From Cellvibrionaceae bacterium 1162T.S.0a.05 (GTDB lineage Bacteria; Pseudomonadota; Gammaproteobacteria; Pseudomonadales; Cellvibrionaceae), in NCBI GenBank assembly GCA_000964245.1, contig LANB01000001.1, positions 1,157,501-1,221,500 on the forward strand: a stretch of 64,000 nt of DNA, in the 5' to 3' direction. The position numbers were made by a program, and so were the translations under genes. This document shows, one piece after another, positions 1 to 8,762 of the stretch (its first letter is position 1; each line of letters opens with the position of its first letter). The notes beneath the pieces are model-generated. The model did not search any database. It was not told the origin of the DNA and saw only the letters and a program-made list of their open reading frames with translations.

Positions 1-431
1 GCGTACACGGTATCAACATCATCAAGCGCGGGCTCAAGATGCCAAACGCGTTTAAATTCCCAGGGGCGTTGACTGCCGTCGTACCACTGGTGCGAACCCA
101 GTGGTACGGTTTTCTCATCATAAGCAAAATTTTCACTTTGTCCTTTCGGCATCCCGTCCTCTGTCAGCGGGGACTCGCCCTCATGCAGGCCCATTTGCCG
201 CCATGTGCGGCCACCGTCATCCGAACGCTGAATAACCTGGCCGAACCAACTGGAACACTGCGATACATAAATACGGTTCGGATCGACTGGCGAGCCTTTC
301 ATATGGTAAATCTCCCATCCCGCAAAATGCGGACCGGAAACCTCCCACGTTTGTCTCTGAGTATCCGAAGTTAAAATAAACGCGCCTTTTTTTGTTCCTA
401 CCAGCACTCTTACTCCGCCTGTTGTTGCCAT
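1..431 (-). CDS. Asp-box/BNR-repeat protein (exo-sialidase or sortilin-like fold), 5' part only
   Basis: An open frame runs from an ATG at 431 leftwards off the window without a stop, so only the first about 143 residues are visible. It begins [18 protein letters not shown] and contains an Asp-box (SDDGGRTW) about 70 residues in, the hallmark of BNR-repeat beta-propellers. Proteins of this kind are often annotated as WD40/YVTN/BNR-like or glycosyl hydrolase; many have no proven enzymatic activity. There is no signal peptide, which argues for a cytoplasmic protein. The plus-strand frame over the same bases is a shadow. The family call is fairly safe; the function is unknown. Confidence 0.72.
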   Translation of the reverse strand, partial: MATTGGVRVLVGTKKGAFILTSDTQRQTWEVSGPHFAGWEIYHMKGSPVDPNRIYVSQCSSWFGQVIQRSDDGGRTWRQMGLHEGESPLTEDGMPKGQSENFAYDEKTVPLGSHQWYDGSQRPWEFKRVWHLEPALDDVDTVY

Positions 432-594
432 AACAATCACCCTGGTTAAAGATAGCGACCCCAAACTACAACACAGAGGCTCCACCATTTTGAATATGGA
501 TATTAAAAATATGTCACCGCTGACTTTCCCTGGTAACAGCCATATTCATTCAGCTTTGAAATGAAATCAACGAGAAAGAGACGACCGGGGGCGG

Positions 595-3024
595 TCAGGA
601 ATCTGTTTTTATTCGGTTTAGAAGGGACATTAAATTTTCATTGTTGACGGGCTTGTACATATAGCCATCCATTCCCGCATCGCGCGACTTTTCGAGATGT
701 TTTTCCATCGCATGTGCGCTTAATGCATGAATCTCTACTGGTTTGCCATTCGCGCGTTTGTAATCCATTGCACGAATATTTCTCGAGGCTTCCCAACCAT
801 CCATTTCGGGCATTTCACAATCCATGAGGATCAAATCGTAGGGTGTTTCTGTTTGTTTTTCACACGCTTGCACAGCAAGCAGCCCATTTTCTGCAAGATC
901 GGGCTCAATACCTGCCTTGTTTAGCAAACCGCGAATAACAATCTGGTTCACTGCATTGTCCTCTACAACAAGGACTTTAATATTTGCGAAACTGTTTTCA
1001 TCTTCTTCGTCACCGGCCAATAAATCGCTTTGTGCTTCTCCAAGCGGTTTCAGAAGTTTTAACAGGCCCTCTCGCAATTCGTAATTTGATATAGGTTTCT
1101 CAACGAAAAGACCCACACCACTTTCTTCGAGTTTTTCCAGAGAGTCGGCACTTTTCACTGCGCTTACCAATAAGATCTTCGGCATTTTTGTGCCGTGTAA
1201 ATCCTTGAGCTCCTTACACAGGCTAATGCCATTGGTATCCGGCAAGGCAATATCCACAACTGCGACGTCATAGGGGTCATTACTATGAAGGCCATCAGCA
1301 ATTAAAGTTCGCGCCTGATCACCAAAAGCAACAGTCTCAACACGCATGCCCCAACCTTCAGTAATTTCGTAGATTAGCTCGCCAAAAGCCGAGTGATCAT
1401 CCACCACCAGAAGTTTTTTATCCTTTAACAATTCTGCCGTTTCTTCCTTATCGACTCGCTTATCCTTTTCATAGAGCGTAAAGGGAATATCAACTTCAAA
1501 AGTCGAACCCTTGCCGACACGACTGCGCACTCGAATATCCCCACCCATCAATTCAGCAAGCTGTTTGGAGATTGTCAGCCCCAAACCTGTGCCACCATAT
1601 TTTCGGGTTGTGGATTTATCAGCCTGACTAAAGGGTTGAAACAAACGCGCCAATGCTTTTTGATCAATACCGATGCCGGTATCACTAACGGTAAATCGAA
1701 TCACCCGTTTATTTTGTGCTTCTACACGCACCTCATCAACACGTAACACCACTTCGCCCTGATGAGTAAATTTAAAGGCATTGGCAATCAGGTTATTTAA
1801 AATTTGTTTTATTCGTGTCGCATCACCGAGGACCCAGCGTGGACACGCGGTATTAAAAACAGGCAACAAGGCAACGCCGGTTTCTCGCGATTTAAATGAG
1901 AACATGGCTGCGCAATCATCAACCAGTTTTTCCAGATTAATTTTGCGCTCTTCCAGCTCAATTTTGCCCGCTTCGATTTTAAGCTGGTCGAGAATGCCAT
2001 TAATAATTTCGATCAGTGACTCGCCTGAATTTTGGATAATTTTGATATATTTTTTTTGCTGCTCGTCCAAATCCGTGTCTGCCAATAGCTGAACCATCCC
2101 CAGTACACCATTCATCGGGGTGCGGATCTCGTGACTCATACTCGCGAGAAAGTCAGATTTGGCTTGCGAAGCCTCTTCGAGCTGCAGGGTGCGCTCGTTT
2201 ACCTTCTCTTCCAGATGATTCTGATATTCAACAATTGACGCTTCCTTACTGCGCAGAGAATCCTTCATCTTTTGAAAGGTTTGCAGCGCGTGCCCCACTT
2301 CGTCATCACGTGCCAATAATTCCTTGTCCAGCTCAATAGGGCTACTGAAGTTACCCGTCGAGGGAATCAGTTTGCCCATAACTTCTGACAGGTACTCCAT
2401 TGGCCTGCCAATCATTTTTTTAACTGCAATATAAAAAATGAAACACAGAATTGTCGTTTTAATGAATGCACTGATAACTGTGATATAGAAGGTGTGAGAC
2501 GCGCGCTTAAACACCACATTGGAGTTAGTGACGAAGATAAGCTTGCCCAGCTTTTGCTCCCCCGTGTACTCATGGCTATAAATCAGATCGAACTCGAAAA
2601 AATAACGCTCCACGAGACCGCCACCCGATTTCGACGCCACTGCAGCGGTAGGCATATTGTTGCGATTAAGTAAATGTGTGGTTTTACCGTCAACGTCTTG
2701 CAATTCGACGGTTAATACATCCTGATTGGTCCCCAGAATCCCTTCAAGTGCAGCCTTTACCTGCGCCTCATCCAGATTCCACAAAGCCTGCAGGACTATC
2801 GGTTGGAAGGTCTGCGCAACCTGTTCAATCTCTTGCACCAGGCGGTGTTTTTCATTGCGGTATTCAAGAAGAAGCTGGAGGGCTGTGATACTGATGGCCA
2901 TTGTGAAATACAAACCGAGCACAACACGCAATACACGCCGCGCAAGCCGTGAATGGCTTGAATTGCTGGGCGTGCTGGAAACCACTTGATAGGTGTCGTC
3001 ACACTTATCAACTTGTGTGCTCAT
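595..3024 (-). CDS. Hybrid sensor histidine kinase with two receiver domains
   Basis: A membrane-bound phosphorelay kinase of about 809 residues. Two transmembrane segments (about 32-54 and 180-204) flank a periplasmic sensor of about 125 residues. A HAMP-like linker, a short coiled coil and a HisKA domain with the phospho-acceptor His near 298 (motif MSHEIRTPMNG) follow. The HATPase domain carries DTGIGI and GGTGLGL boxes. Receiver 1 (about 540-655) keeps VVDIALPD and receiver 2 (about 685-805) keeps LMDCEMPEMDG, so both have phospho-acceptor Asp. There is no Hpt domain, so a separate Hpt protein is expected. The frame also permits a TTG two codons upstream at 3030; I prefer the ATG at 3024. 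No cognate regulator lies beside it. It resembles BarA/TorS-type kinases, but the signal cannot be inferred. Confidence 0.93.
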   Translation of the reverse strand: MSTQVDKCDDTYQVVSSTPSNSSHSRLARRVLRVVLGLYFTMAISITALQLLLEYRNEKHRLVQEIEQVAQTFQPIVLQALWNLDEAQVKAALEGILGTNQDVLTVELQDVDGKTTHLLNRNNMPTAAVASKSGGGLVERYFFEFDLIYSHEYTGEQKLGKLIFVTNSNVVFKRASHTFYITVISAFIKTTILCFIFYIAVKKMIGRPMEYLSEVMGKLIPSTGNFSSPIELDKELLARDDEVGHALQTFQKMKDSLRSKEASIVEYQNHLEEKVNERTLQLEEASQAKSDFLASMSHEIRTPMNGVLGMVQLLADTDLDEQQKKYIKIIQNSGESLIEIINGILDQLKIEAGKIELEERKINLEKLVDDCAAMFSFKSRETGVALLPVFNTACPRWVLGDATRIKQILNNLIANAFKFTHQGEVVLRVDEVRVEAQNKRVIRFTVSDTGIGIDQKALARLFQPFSQADKSTTRKYGGTGLGLTISKQLAELMGGDIRVRSRVGKGSTFEVDIPFTLYEKDKRVDKEETAELLKDKKLLVVDDHSAFGELIYEITEGWGMRVETVAFGDQARTLIADGLHSNDPYDVAVVDIALPDTNGISLCKELKDLHGTKMPKILLVSAVKSADSLEKLEESGVGLFVEKPISNYELREGLLKLLKPLGEAQSDLLAGDEEDENSFANIKVLVVEDNAVNQIVIRGLLNKAGIEPDLAENGLLAVQACEKQTETPYDLILMDCEMPEMDGWEASRNIRAMDYKRANGKPVEIHALSAHAMEKHLEKSRDAGMDGYMYKPVNNENLMSLLNRIKTDS

Positions 3025-3837
3025 ACGCAAGCTTCACTACACCAAAATGGATGGCCCCTGGCAAAAGGAACCGGTGATCCATTTAGTATAGAGCGGCTTT
3101 AGAGATTTTTCTCGCGCCAAATGACAAGAGGGGAAATGAACTCGAGCCCACCCCCTGCCTTCCTATCTGGCTGATTTCTCCCATGATTACGCCATTGGCA
3201 CCTGTGTTTGCGAAGCTTTTGATCGGCCCCGTAACGGGGTGTTACTCCTCTTAAAGCCGTGACCAGGTACAGAAGCAACACAATAAAAGAATTCAATTAA
3301 ACAAGACCAAAGTAGGCAGCAACATGGAACAGCAATAATTCAACACATACCCGAAGAACAATAATTACACAGAATGATATTTCGTCAGACAATTTGATCT
3401 GCAAGAATAAACATTGATCATGGCGAAAAAGCGAAAATACCACACACTGTATTCACCTCAACTTTTGCCATAGAAGAAAGTCAATAACAAAATTTATCAG
3501 CTTGATTTAATTTGCTTACTTTTTTTGTTCAATGCTAAGCATTTCAAATCGGGTTCTCGTTTTGAATTGCAACTGATTGTCTGGCACCCATAGACTTTTT
3601 CCCAGCGATAACCCACCAGTTTGTCGGCATCTTATGAAAGTTTGATTAAAACCGGCTGATCTTTCACGCGTAGTTAACATTAATGTTCTAAACTGTAATT
3701 GGCGAAGTTTACGCGCTCACAACTTGCCAAGGCCTTAAGCATTCAGAGCCACTGAAAATTTTTTTGATTGCTCCTGATTGCACGCTTTTTATCGACGGCG
3801 ACACCGCGATAAATAAAACCTGATAAAAAAGAAAAAG
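3025..3837. other. Long intergenic region upstream of the PilZ gene
   Basis: About 810 bases with no credible gene; the 65-codon minus-strand frame here lacks a ribosome site or domain-like composition. The left part is GC-balanced and the right part (about 3290-3830) is AT-rich. Two small perfect palindromes are visible: AATGCT-A-AGCATT at 3531-3543 and AACATTAATGTT at 3676-3687. They could be regulator sites for the PilZ gene at 3838. I looked for a c-di-GMP riboswitch core and did not find one. Confidence 0.5.
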
Positions 3838-4512
3838 ATGACGACCATGAACACCTTACCGCAATTTGAAGATCTCTCTTTACAACCGGGTAGCGAAATT
3901 TTGCTGGTCACCGACAGCAAGTCGCACACAGCCTGGCCTTGCCTCTACGTCGGCTATTTGCCGGGAGCCGCCTTGATGATTACCGCCAACGAAGAGGGCC
4001 AGTTTCCCGATCTGAAAGAGGGGCAAAAAGTGGCTCTCAAAGTTGCGCTACCTCAAGACATAGCAATCTTCACGTGCTCGGTCATACACATGAGTGATCT
4101 TCCCGTTTTTATGGTTTACCTGAGCTTTCCGGGTGAGATTCGCGCCAAACAATTTCGTAACGCTCCGCGTTTAAAAGTCGAGCACCCCATTATGGTGAGT
4201 GATATGCGCGAACGAGGCAGCTTAACGGCCCCCGGACTGTTGCTGGATATCAGCTTAACCGGCGCGAGAGTGGAACTCGACAAATCGCTTGCACAAATCG
4301 ATGAATTAATTAACCTCAAGGGAAAGTTCTTGCTATTTGATAAAGAACGCAATATCTCTTTAAAAGGGCGCGTGCAAAATCTGGTTGAAACCAACGAAGA
4401 CAAAGTGCAATACGGTTTGCAGTTTTGTGACAACCCTGAAGAGCAATTATTGAAATTAATGGCCTTTATTTCCTGCTCTCAACCCAACACGGTCTTGCAG
4501 CTTGTCAATTGA
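3838..4512 (+). CDS. PilZ-domain c-di-GMP-binding protein (YcgR-like architecture)
   Basis: A 224-residue cytoplasmic protein. The N-terminal about 100 residues look like the flagellar-brake YcgR/PilZN type domain. The C-terminal PilZ domain has the RxxxR half of the c-di-GMP site (R107/R111 in RNAPR) and the DxSxxG half (DISLTG, about 137-142), so ligand binding should be intact. PilZ-YcgR proteins typically slow flagellar rotation or alter surface behaviour when c-di-GMP is high; the actual target here is unknown. The gene stands alone behind an 800-base upstream region and converges on the ABC permease at 4604. ATG at 3838 is used; an in-frame ATG at 3847 is possible. Confidence 0.9.
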   Translation: MTTMNTLPQFEDLSLQPGSEILLVTDSKSHTAWPCLYVGYLPGAALMITANEEGQFPDLKEGQKVALKVALPQDIAIFTCSVIHMSDLPVFMVYLSFPGEIRAKQFRNAPRLKVEHPIMVSDMRERGSLTAPGLLLDISLTGARVELDKSLAQIDELINLKGKFLLFDKERNISLKGRVQNLVETNEDKVQYGLQFCDNPEEQLLKLMAFISCSQPNTVLQLVN

Positions 4513-4603
4513 ACGGAACTTACTGCTCCAAACCCCGCTAAAACCAAAACAAGTCTCTGACTATGCCGGGCCGTTTTTCGACCCGAGCATTATCAGTCTT
4601 TGA

Positions 4604-5476
4604 CTATATTTCAAACTTTTTAATCCTCCACAACACACAGACGAAGTACTGCGCAGCAGACAAAAGCAGAATAAGCAAAATCATTCCCATGCCCAGGCCA
4701 CTTGCCTCACCGTGAGCAAGATTACGACACCCGCGGGCAACGGTTTCTATGTATTGCCCAAGGAAGGGCAAGGTTTTAGGTTGCTGAAAAATAAGCAGCT
4801 CTATTAAAGTCAAACCCAGCAAACCCAGAATTAAACTCAGCAAGGGACCACGCTTGGCAATCGCACTGATTAGTAGCAGCCCAAGATGCAGCGGCAATAA
4901 GAGTATGCTGGCAAGTAGTATTGTAATGAAAGGCTGAAAGAAATACTTAAGCCCCGAAAAATACAGGATAAAATTACCAGCAGACCCAACATCGATACCC
5001 GCCATCACCAAACTACCAAGCAGAATTAAAGCCGCAAGAAGGGACGCAATGGAACCAACCAGTAAAAACGAAAAAGGAATCAGGATAACCGACACCAATA
5101 ATTTACTGGCAACATTCTCATATTCTGACACCGGCAACGAACGCCAGAACAAAATACTTTTATCTTTTCTGTCGGCATACAAACTGTCCAACAGATAGAA
5201 AAGCGCAATAATCACTGCAAACACAAAGAATGCGACCGCCGGCTGAAAGTGTAATTTGTCGCTGCTCATGAATTTTTGTAAATCCTGCTCTATAAAGTAG
5301 GATTCGTTTTCCATGGTAAACGTGGTTGTCATATCCACTTCTGTTACCAATAAATAACCTGAGAAAAAAGCGCCGATTTGTACCAGGCACAAGAGCACCA
5401 GGGGTGTAACCCAAAGTGCGCCATAGTGCTGCATGTACTCTCGTTTGATTAATGCGAACCAATATCCCGCTTTCAT
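4604..5476 (-). CDS. ABC-2 type transporter permease of the GntR-linked module
   Basis: A 290-residue integral membrane protein with about six hydrophobic segments (for example near 22-42, 80-96, 125-155, 175-235 and 262-282). It overlaps the ATPase gene by 4 bases, so the two are translationally coupled. Together they form a two-component ABC-2 transporter under a YtrA-type GntR repressor, an arrangement common in bacteria for export linked to envelope stress or antibiotics. A long extracytoplasmic stretch follows the first membrane segment. The substrate cannot be read from sequence. It is a paralogue in role, not a close copy, of the permease at 15010. Confidence 0.85.
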   Translation of the reverse strand: MKAGYWFALIKREYMQHYGALWVTPLVLLCLVQIGAFFSGYLLVTEVDMTTTFTMENESYFIEQDLQKFMSSDKLHFQPAVAFFVFAVIIALFYLLDSLYADRKDKSILFWRSLPVSEYENVASKLLVSVILIPFSFLLVGSIASLLAALILLGSLVMAGIDVGSAGNFILYFSGLKYFFQPFITILLASILLLPLHLGLLLISAIAKRGPLLSLILGLLGLTLIELLIFQQPKTLPFLGQYIETVARGCRNLAHGEASGLGMGMILLILLLSAAQYFVCVLWRIKKFEI

Positions 5477-6357
5477 TGTTTTACCTCCCCGTGCTGTTCT
5501 GCATCCATTACTTTTGCTACAAATAAATCGGCAAGTTTTGCTTGCCGGACTTGACCGAATTTTGAAAGATTTTCCTGATCGGCATTTTCAAACCAAAAAG
5601 TCTGCCCTTCGAGGCCACTCTGTTGATAGAGCGGTTTTAGTGCGAGCAACTCGGCTTCAGTACCACGCTCAGCGCGCACCTCACAAAACCTTTGTGCCAG
5701 TTCGTCGACCGCACAATTTAAAATAACGCTCCCTTCGTTCAAAAAAACAATCCGCGTCACTAAATCTTCAATCTCTTCGATTTGGTGCGTTGTAATCACA
5801 ATGGTCTTATCTTGTTCAAAGTAGTTATCCAAAAGATCGCGATAAAAGTTTTTTCTAAAAACAATATCGAGCCCGAGTGTTGGCTCATCAAGAACCAATA
5901 AATTCGCGTCTATGGCCATGACAAGCGCAAGGTGAAGCTGGGTGATCATCCCTTTGGACAGATGCGACACCTTCGAGTCGAGTGAAATTTTGGTTTGCTG
6001 TAAATAACGAAGTGCGAGATCCTTATCAAACCTGGGGTGCACTGCGGCAACAAACTCCAGACACGCACGCACCTTGATCCAGCGTGGCAATATCGCGGTA
6101 TCGGCAATAAAACTCACACGCTCCATCAATTTTGCGCCTTCTTTGCGTGGATCAAAGCCGGCCACTTCCAACTGGCCTTCCACATTTGCCAACCCAAGGA
6201 TCGCCCGTAACAAGGTGGTTTTACCCGCACCGTTAGGGCCGAATAAACCCACAATTTCTCCACGCCCCAAACTTAAATCAACATGGTCCAATGCCAGCGT
6301 ATTTTTATAACGCTTACTCACGCCCTTTAAAGCAATAATGTGTTCACTTGCGGTCAT
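5473..6357 (-). CDS. ABC transporter ATP-binding protein
   Basis: A 294-residue nucleotide-binding subunit. It shows a Walker A (GPNGAGKTT, near 40), a degenerate signature (LSKGM in place of LSGGQ), a Walker B with LLVLDEPTLGLD and a switch His (TTHQIEE). It sits between the GntR regulator, which it overlaps by 4 bases, and the permease. It presumably forms a homodimer driving the permease encoded at 4604. The C-terminal about 80 residues after the switch are typical of ABC-2 exporters of this group. Substrate unknown. Confidence 0.92.
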   Translation of the reverse strand: MTASEHIIALKGVSKRYKNTLALDHVDLSLGRGEIVGLFGPNGAGKTTLLRAILGLANVEGQLEVAGFDPRKEGAKLMERVSFIADTAILPRWIKVRACLEFVAAVHPRFDKDLALRYLQQTKISLDSKVSHLSKGMITQLHLALVMAIDANLLVLDEPTLGLDIVFRKNFYRDLLDNYFEQDKTIVITTHQIEEIEDLVTRIVFLNEGSVILNCAVDELAQRFCEVRAERGTEAELLALKPLYQQSGLEGQTFWFENADQENLSKFGQVRQAKLADLFVAKVMDAEQHGEVKQ

Positions 6358-6710
6358 AATTCCTCCTTCTGCAAGCGCGCCAATAATTCCGCTGCATCCA
6401 CATTCAGCTCAGCCAAACGCTTCTTCAATACGGGAACTTCTTCTTCGAAAAACTTTTTCTTTTCAATCATCAGCAAATTTTCGCGAGCCGCTGGCAACAC
6501 ATACATGCCCAAGCCCCTGCGCTTTTCGATAATCATGTTATCCACCAGTTCCTGATACGCTTTCGCGACCGTTAAATGGTTAATGTTGAACTCTGCAGCA
6601 ACGCTGCGTACCGAAGGCAGGGCTTCGCCCTCCTGATACACCCCGGTAAGAATCAGGTGCACAATCTTCTCCTTCAGCTGTATGTAGATGGGTTGGTCAT
6701 CTCGCCACAT
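6354..6710 (-). CDS. GntR-family regulator, YtrA subfamily
   Basis: A 118-residue repressor with only a winged-helix GntR domain (about 10-75, including a PSVRSVAAEFNINHLTVAKAY-type recognition helix) and a short C-terminal dimerisation tail of about 45 residues. That length is diagnostic of the YtrA subfamily, which usually governs a linked ABC transporter. It is first in the operon with the ATPase and permease. The palindrome centred 40 bases upstream of the start is the obvious operator, so autoregulation is likely (inference). The inducer is unknown. Confidence 0.92.
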   Translation of the reverse strand: MWRDDQPIYIQLKEKIVHLILTGVYQEGEALPSVRSVAAEFNINHLTVAKAYQELVDNMIIEKRRGLGMYVLPAARENLLMIEKKKFFEEEVPVLKKRLAELNVDAAELLARLQKEEL

Positions 6711-6739
6711 GCGCGTTCGTTATCCTATGAATAGCTATA

Positions 6740-6761
6740 GTGTTATATATAAATATAACAC
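6740..6761. promoter_or_regulatory. Candidate GntR/YtrA operator
   Basis: A perfect inverted repeat with 9-base arms, GTGTTATAT and ATATAACAC, separated by ATAA. It lies 30-51 bases upstream of the GntR start and is AT-rich enough to overlap the promoter -10 region. Position and symmetry fit a homodimeric repressor site. The site upstream of the second GntR module begins and ends with the same GTG...CAC bases but differs inside, so the two repressors may be insulated from each other. Confidence 0.7.
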
Positions 6762-6814
6762 CATATCACAAGCGCGCAAGCAATTTTTTCAATGACTGAA
6801 TCAAGGGAAGATAC

Positions 6815-6838
6815 GGGGCCTTGAGACCGGAAGGCCCG
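6815..6838 (-). terminator. Hairpin downstream of the HD-GYP gene
   Basis: The arms GGGCCTT and AAGGCCC (7 base pairs, 8-base loop) lie about 15 bases past the stop of the HD-GYP gene on its strand. There is no clear T-run after it, so it is a weak terminator or an mRNA-stabilising hairpin. Confidence 0.35.
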
Positions 6839-6852
6839 GGATAACGAAGAGA

Positions 6853-8022
6853 CTAAAGAAAATCCCTGAGGTCGATTTGCAGGTTTTTAGGATCGACTAC
6901 CGCCTGAACCAGCAGATCCTGGCGTTTGGCGAGGTCGACCAATTTAACGGCCTCATAGTGCCGTGATCGCAAATTGTAAAAACAACGCACCAATGGGGAG
7001 TCCGGCTTGTCATGATTGACTTGTATCACCGAAGCCAGGCGCCCATTACTGAGCTCGACAAGTGAACCGACTGGATAAATACTCATGCACGTGATGAATT
7101 GATACACCAAATCAGCATCCAGATGTTTACCCACCATGTCCTGCATAATTTTCAATGTGTCGAAGGGGGTTTTGCCTTCGTGATAAACCCGGTCAGCGGT
7201 AATGGCGTCATAGATATCCACAACAGCAGCCATGCGACTGACCACCGCAATTTGCTTATCGCTCAAGCCCCGCGGGTAGCCACTGCCATCGAGCTTTTCG
7301 TGGTGTTGCGAACAAATCGCCAGTGCAATCGGCGTAATGCCCTCGGAACGCATCAAGACTTCTTCGCCATAGCGAACATGCTCACGCATTTCCCGCCATT
7401 CTTCATCACTCAACTTTCCGGGTTTATTGAGCACATGGTTAGGGACGCGAATTTTGCCAATATCGTGCAGTAACGCGCCGGTTACCATTTGGTGGCGCTC
7501 TTCTTCCGCATAGCCCAGATAGCGCGAAAACACACTCATCAAAAGCCCGACATTGACACTGTGCTCCAACAGATAGGCGTCTTTTTCGCGAATCTGGCTT
7601 AAACACATTAGCGCGTTGGCATTACTCAGTACGGAGTGATTAATTTCTTCGGCCAGGCCTTCAACAGGCCCCATTTCAATTGCTTTGCCGAGTTTGGCCT
7701 TCTTCATCATATCGCCGACGAGATTGCGCGCTTGCTTATAGATCGCTTCTGCATTCTCGCGCTCTTGCTCCAGCGGTACCCGCGCTTTCAGTTCGGCGGC
7801 ACTCAGGGGCAGAGGTACCGCGAATGGTGAGGATTTTCCTTTATCCGGATCGATATAAAGCTCGGCAATATTCGCGGCACGTAATTTTTCCAGCGTTGAC
7901 TCACGCGAAATCACACCCTTGGCGTTAAGACCGCATTCCAGCAAGCCAGGGGTCTGATCCGATACGTACATGCCGAGCTTGGCTCTATCAAGGGGTATGC
8001 GTTGCAGGCGACTCATAAACAT
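6853..8022 (-). CDS. HD-GYP cyclic-di-GMP phosphodiesterase
   Basis: About 389 residues. An N-terminal DUF3391-like domain (about 1-75) is followed by an HD-GYP domain. The metal-binding HD pair lies in LLHDIGK near 187 and the GYP signature in HHEKLDGSGYPRG near 240-252, so the catalytic set looks complete and the protein should hydrolyse c-di-GMP. It has no transmembrane segment. It is a single gene, divergent from the sugar-oxidation module at 8142. The frame has closely spaced starts (TTG 8025, ATG 8022, ATG 8016) and none has a strong ribosome site; ATG 8022 is given. With the PilZ and EAL proteins it makes three c-di-GMP proteins in this window. Confidence 0.93.
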   Translation of the reverse strand: MFMSRLQRIPLDRAKLGMYVSDQTPGLLECGLNAKGVISRESTLEKLRAANIAELYIDPDKGKSSPFAVPLPLSAAELKARVPLEQERENAEAIYKQARNLVGDMMKKAKLGKAIEMGPVEGLAEEINHSVLSNANALMCLSQIREKDAYLLEHSVNVGLLMSVFSRYLGYAEEERHQMVTGALLHDIGKIRVPNHVLNKPGKLSDEEWREMREHVRYGEEVLMRSEGITPIALAICSQHHEKLDGSGYPRGLSDKQIAVVSRMAAVVDIYDAITADRVYHEGKTPFDTLKIMQDMVGKHLDADLVYQFITCMSIYPVGSLVELSNGRLASVIQVNHDKPDSPLVRCFYNLRSRHYEAVKLVDLAKRQDLLVQAVVDPKNLQIDLRDFL

Positions 8023-8141
8023 CAAGAAATCAGGGGTATTCTTTGAGTATAGTTGGCAATTTCGGCAAACGAAGACTTTGACGCTGGCCTTACGGCCCAG
8101 CCGTTAACATTCTTCATGTCCTACCCCTAATGAGAATAATA

Positions 8142-8747
8142 ATGATGACAAAAGTCGCACCCGATCACGCCGCATCAAACGGCAGCCTGGTCCCCCAACA
8201 ACAAGGCAAGGCCGCAGAGCGGCGAAGCTTGTTAAAAAGCCTGGCTTTCGCAGCTACTGTTGCACCCGCCATCGGCCACTGGGCACAAAGTCAGGCGCAA
8301 ATACATGCGTTATTGTCCGCATCCATTTTTTCTGATGACCAGGAAAGCACGCTCGTCTCTGCGGTCGATACCTTACTGCCAAAAACAGGACAATGGGGGG
8401 CGGTTGAACTGGGTGTTCCCCTCTACTTATTAAAGTACTTCTCGCTTTGCATTGAGGAAGATCAGCAACAACTTGTTGTGTCACAACTGCAGGGGCTGAA
8501 TGCAAAAGCAATGCAAAAATATCAGAAAACGTTTTTTACGTGCGAGCGCGCGCATAGAGAAACACTGCTCAATGTGCTGGCAAACTCGGCAAACGAAAAC
8601 GACAAAAGGTTTTTTGGATTATTGAAAAGCCAAAGCATTCACGGCTTTAGAAACACAAAAGAAGTGACAACAGGCCCGTATCGATACCAGATTGCTCCCG
8701 GGCATTTTAACGGATGCCTCCCTATCGACTCTCCCGCCGTCACCTGA
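8142..8747 (+). CDS. Small subunit of a GMC-type sugar dehydrogenase (Gluconate_2-dh3-like), Tat-exported
   Basis: About 201 residues. A twin-arginine-like leader (ERRSLLKSLAFAATVAPA) ends near residue 50. The rest resembles the small subunit (subunit III) of periplasmic gluconate 2-dehydrogenase or glucoside 3-dehydrogenase complexes. Family knowledge: this subunit escorts the FAD subunit through the Tat pathway in a folded complex. That fits here because the GMC gene follows by 15 bases and has no leader of its own. ATG 8142 is preferred; ATG 8130 and 8145 are alternatives. No cytochrome c subunit is encoded nearby, so the electron acceptor is unknown. Confidence 0.8.
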   Translation: MMTKVAPDHAASNGSLVPQQQGKAAERRSLLKSLAFAATVAPAIGHWAQSQAQIHALLSASIFSDDQESTLVSAVDTLLPKTGQWGAVELGVPLYLLKYFSLCIEEDQQQLVVSQLQGLNAKAMQKYQKTFFTCERAHRETLLNVLANSANENDKRFFGLLKSQSIHGFRNTKEVTTGPYRYQIAPGHFNGCLPIDSPAVT

Positions 8748-8762
8748 TAAAGCGAAAGCACT

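Noticed and set aside
39-374. 111-codon plus-strand frame at the left edge
   Set aside because: It lies over the Asp-box protein on the other strand, which has a recognisable motif and protein-like composition; the plus frame has neither.
583-596. Small GACCG/CGGTC hairpin at the kinase stop
   Set aside because: Five-base arms that include the stop codon and no T-run; too weak to call a terminator.
3099-3296. 65-codon minus-strand frame upstream of the kinase
   Set aside because: Poor composition and no ribosome site or recognisable domain; left as non-coding.
3025-3837. c-di-GMP riboswitch before the PilZ gene
   Set aside because: The conserved riboswitch core was not found on the plus strand.
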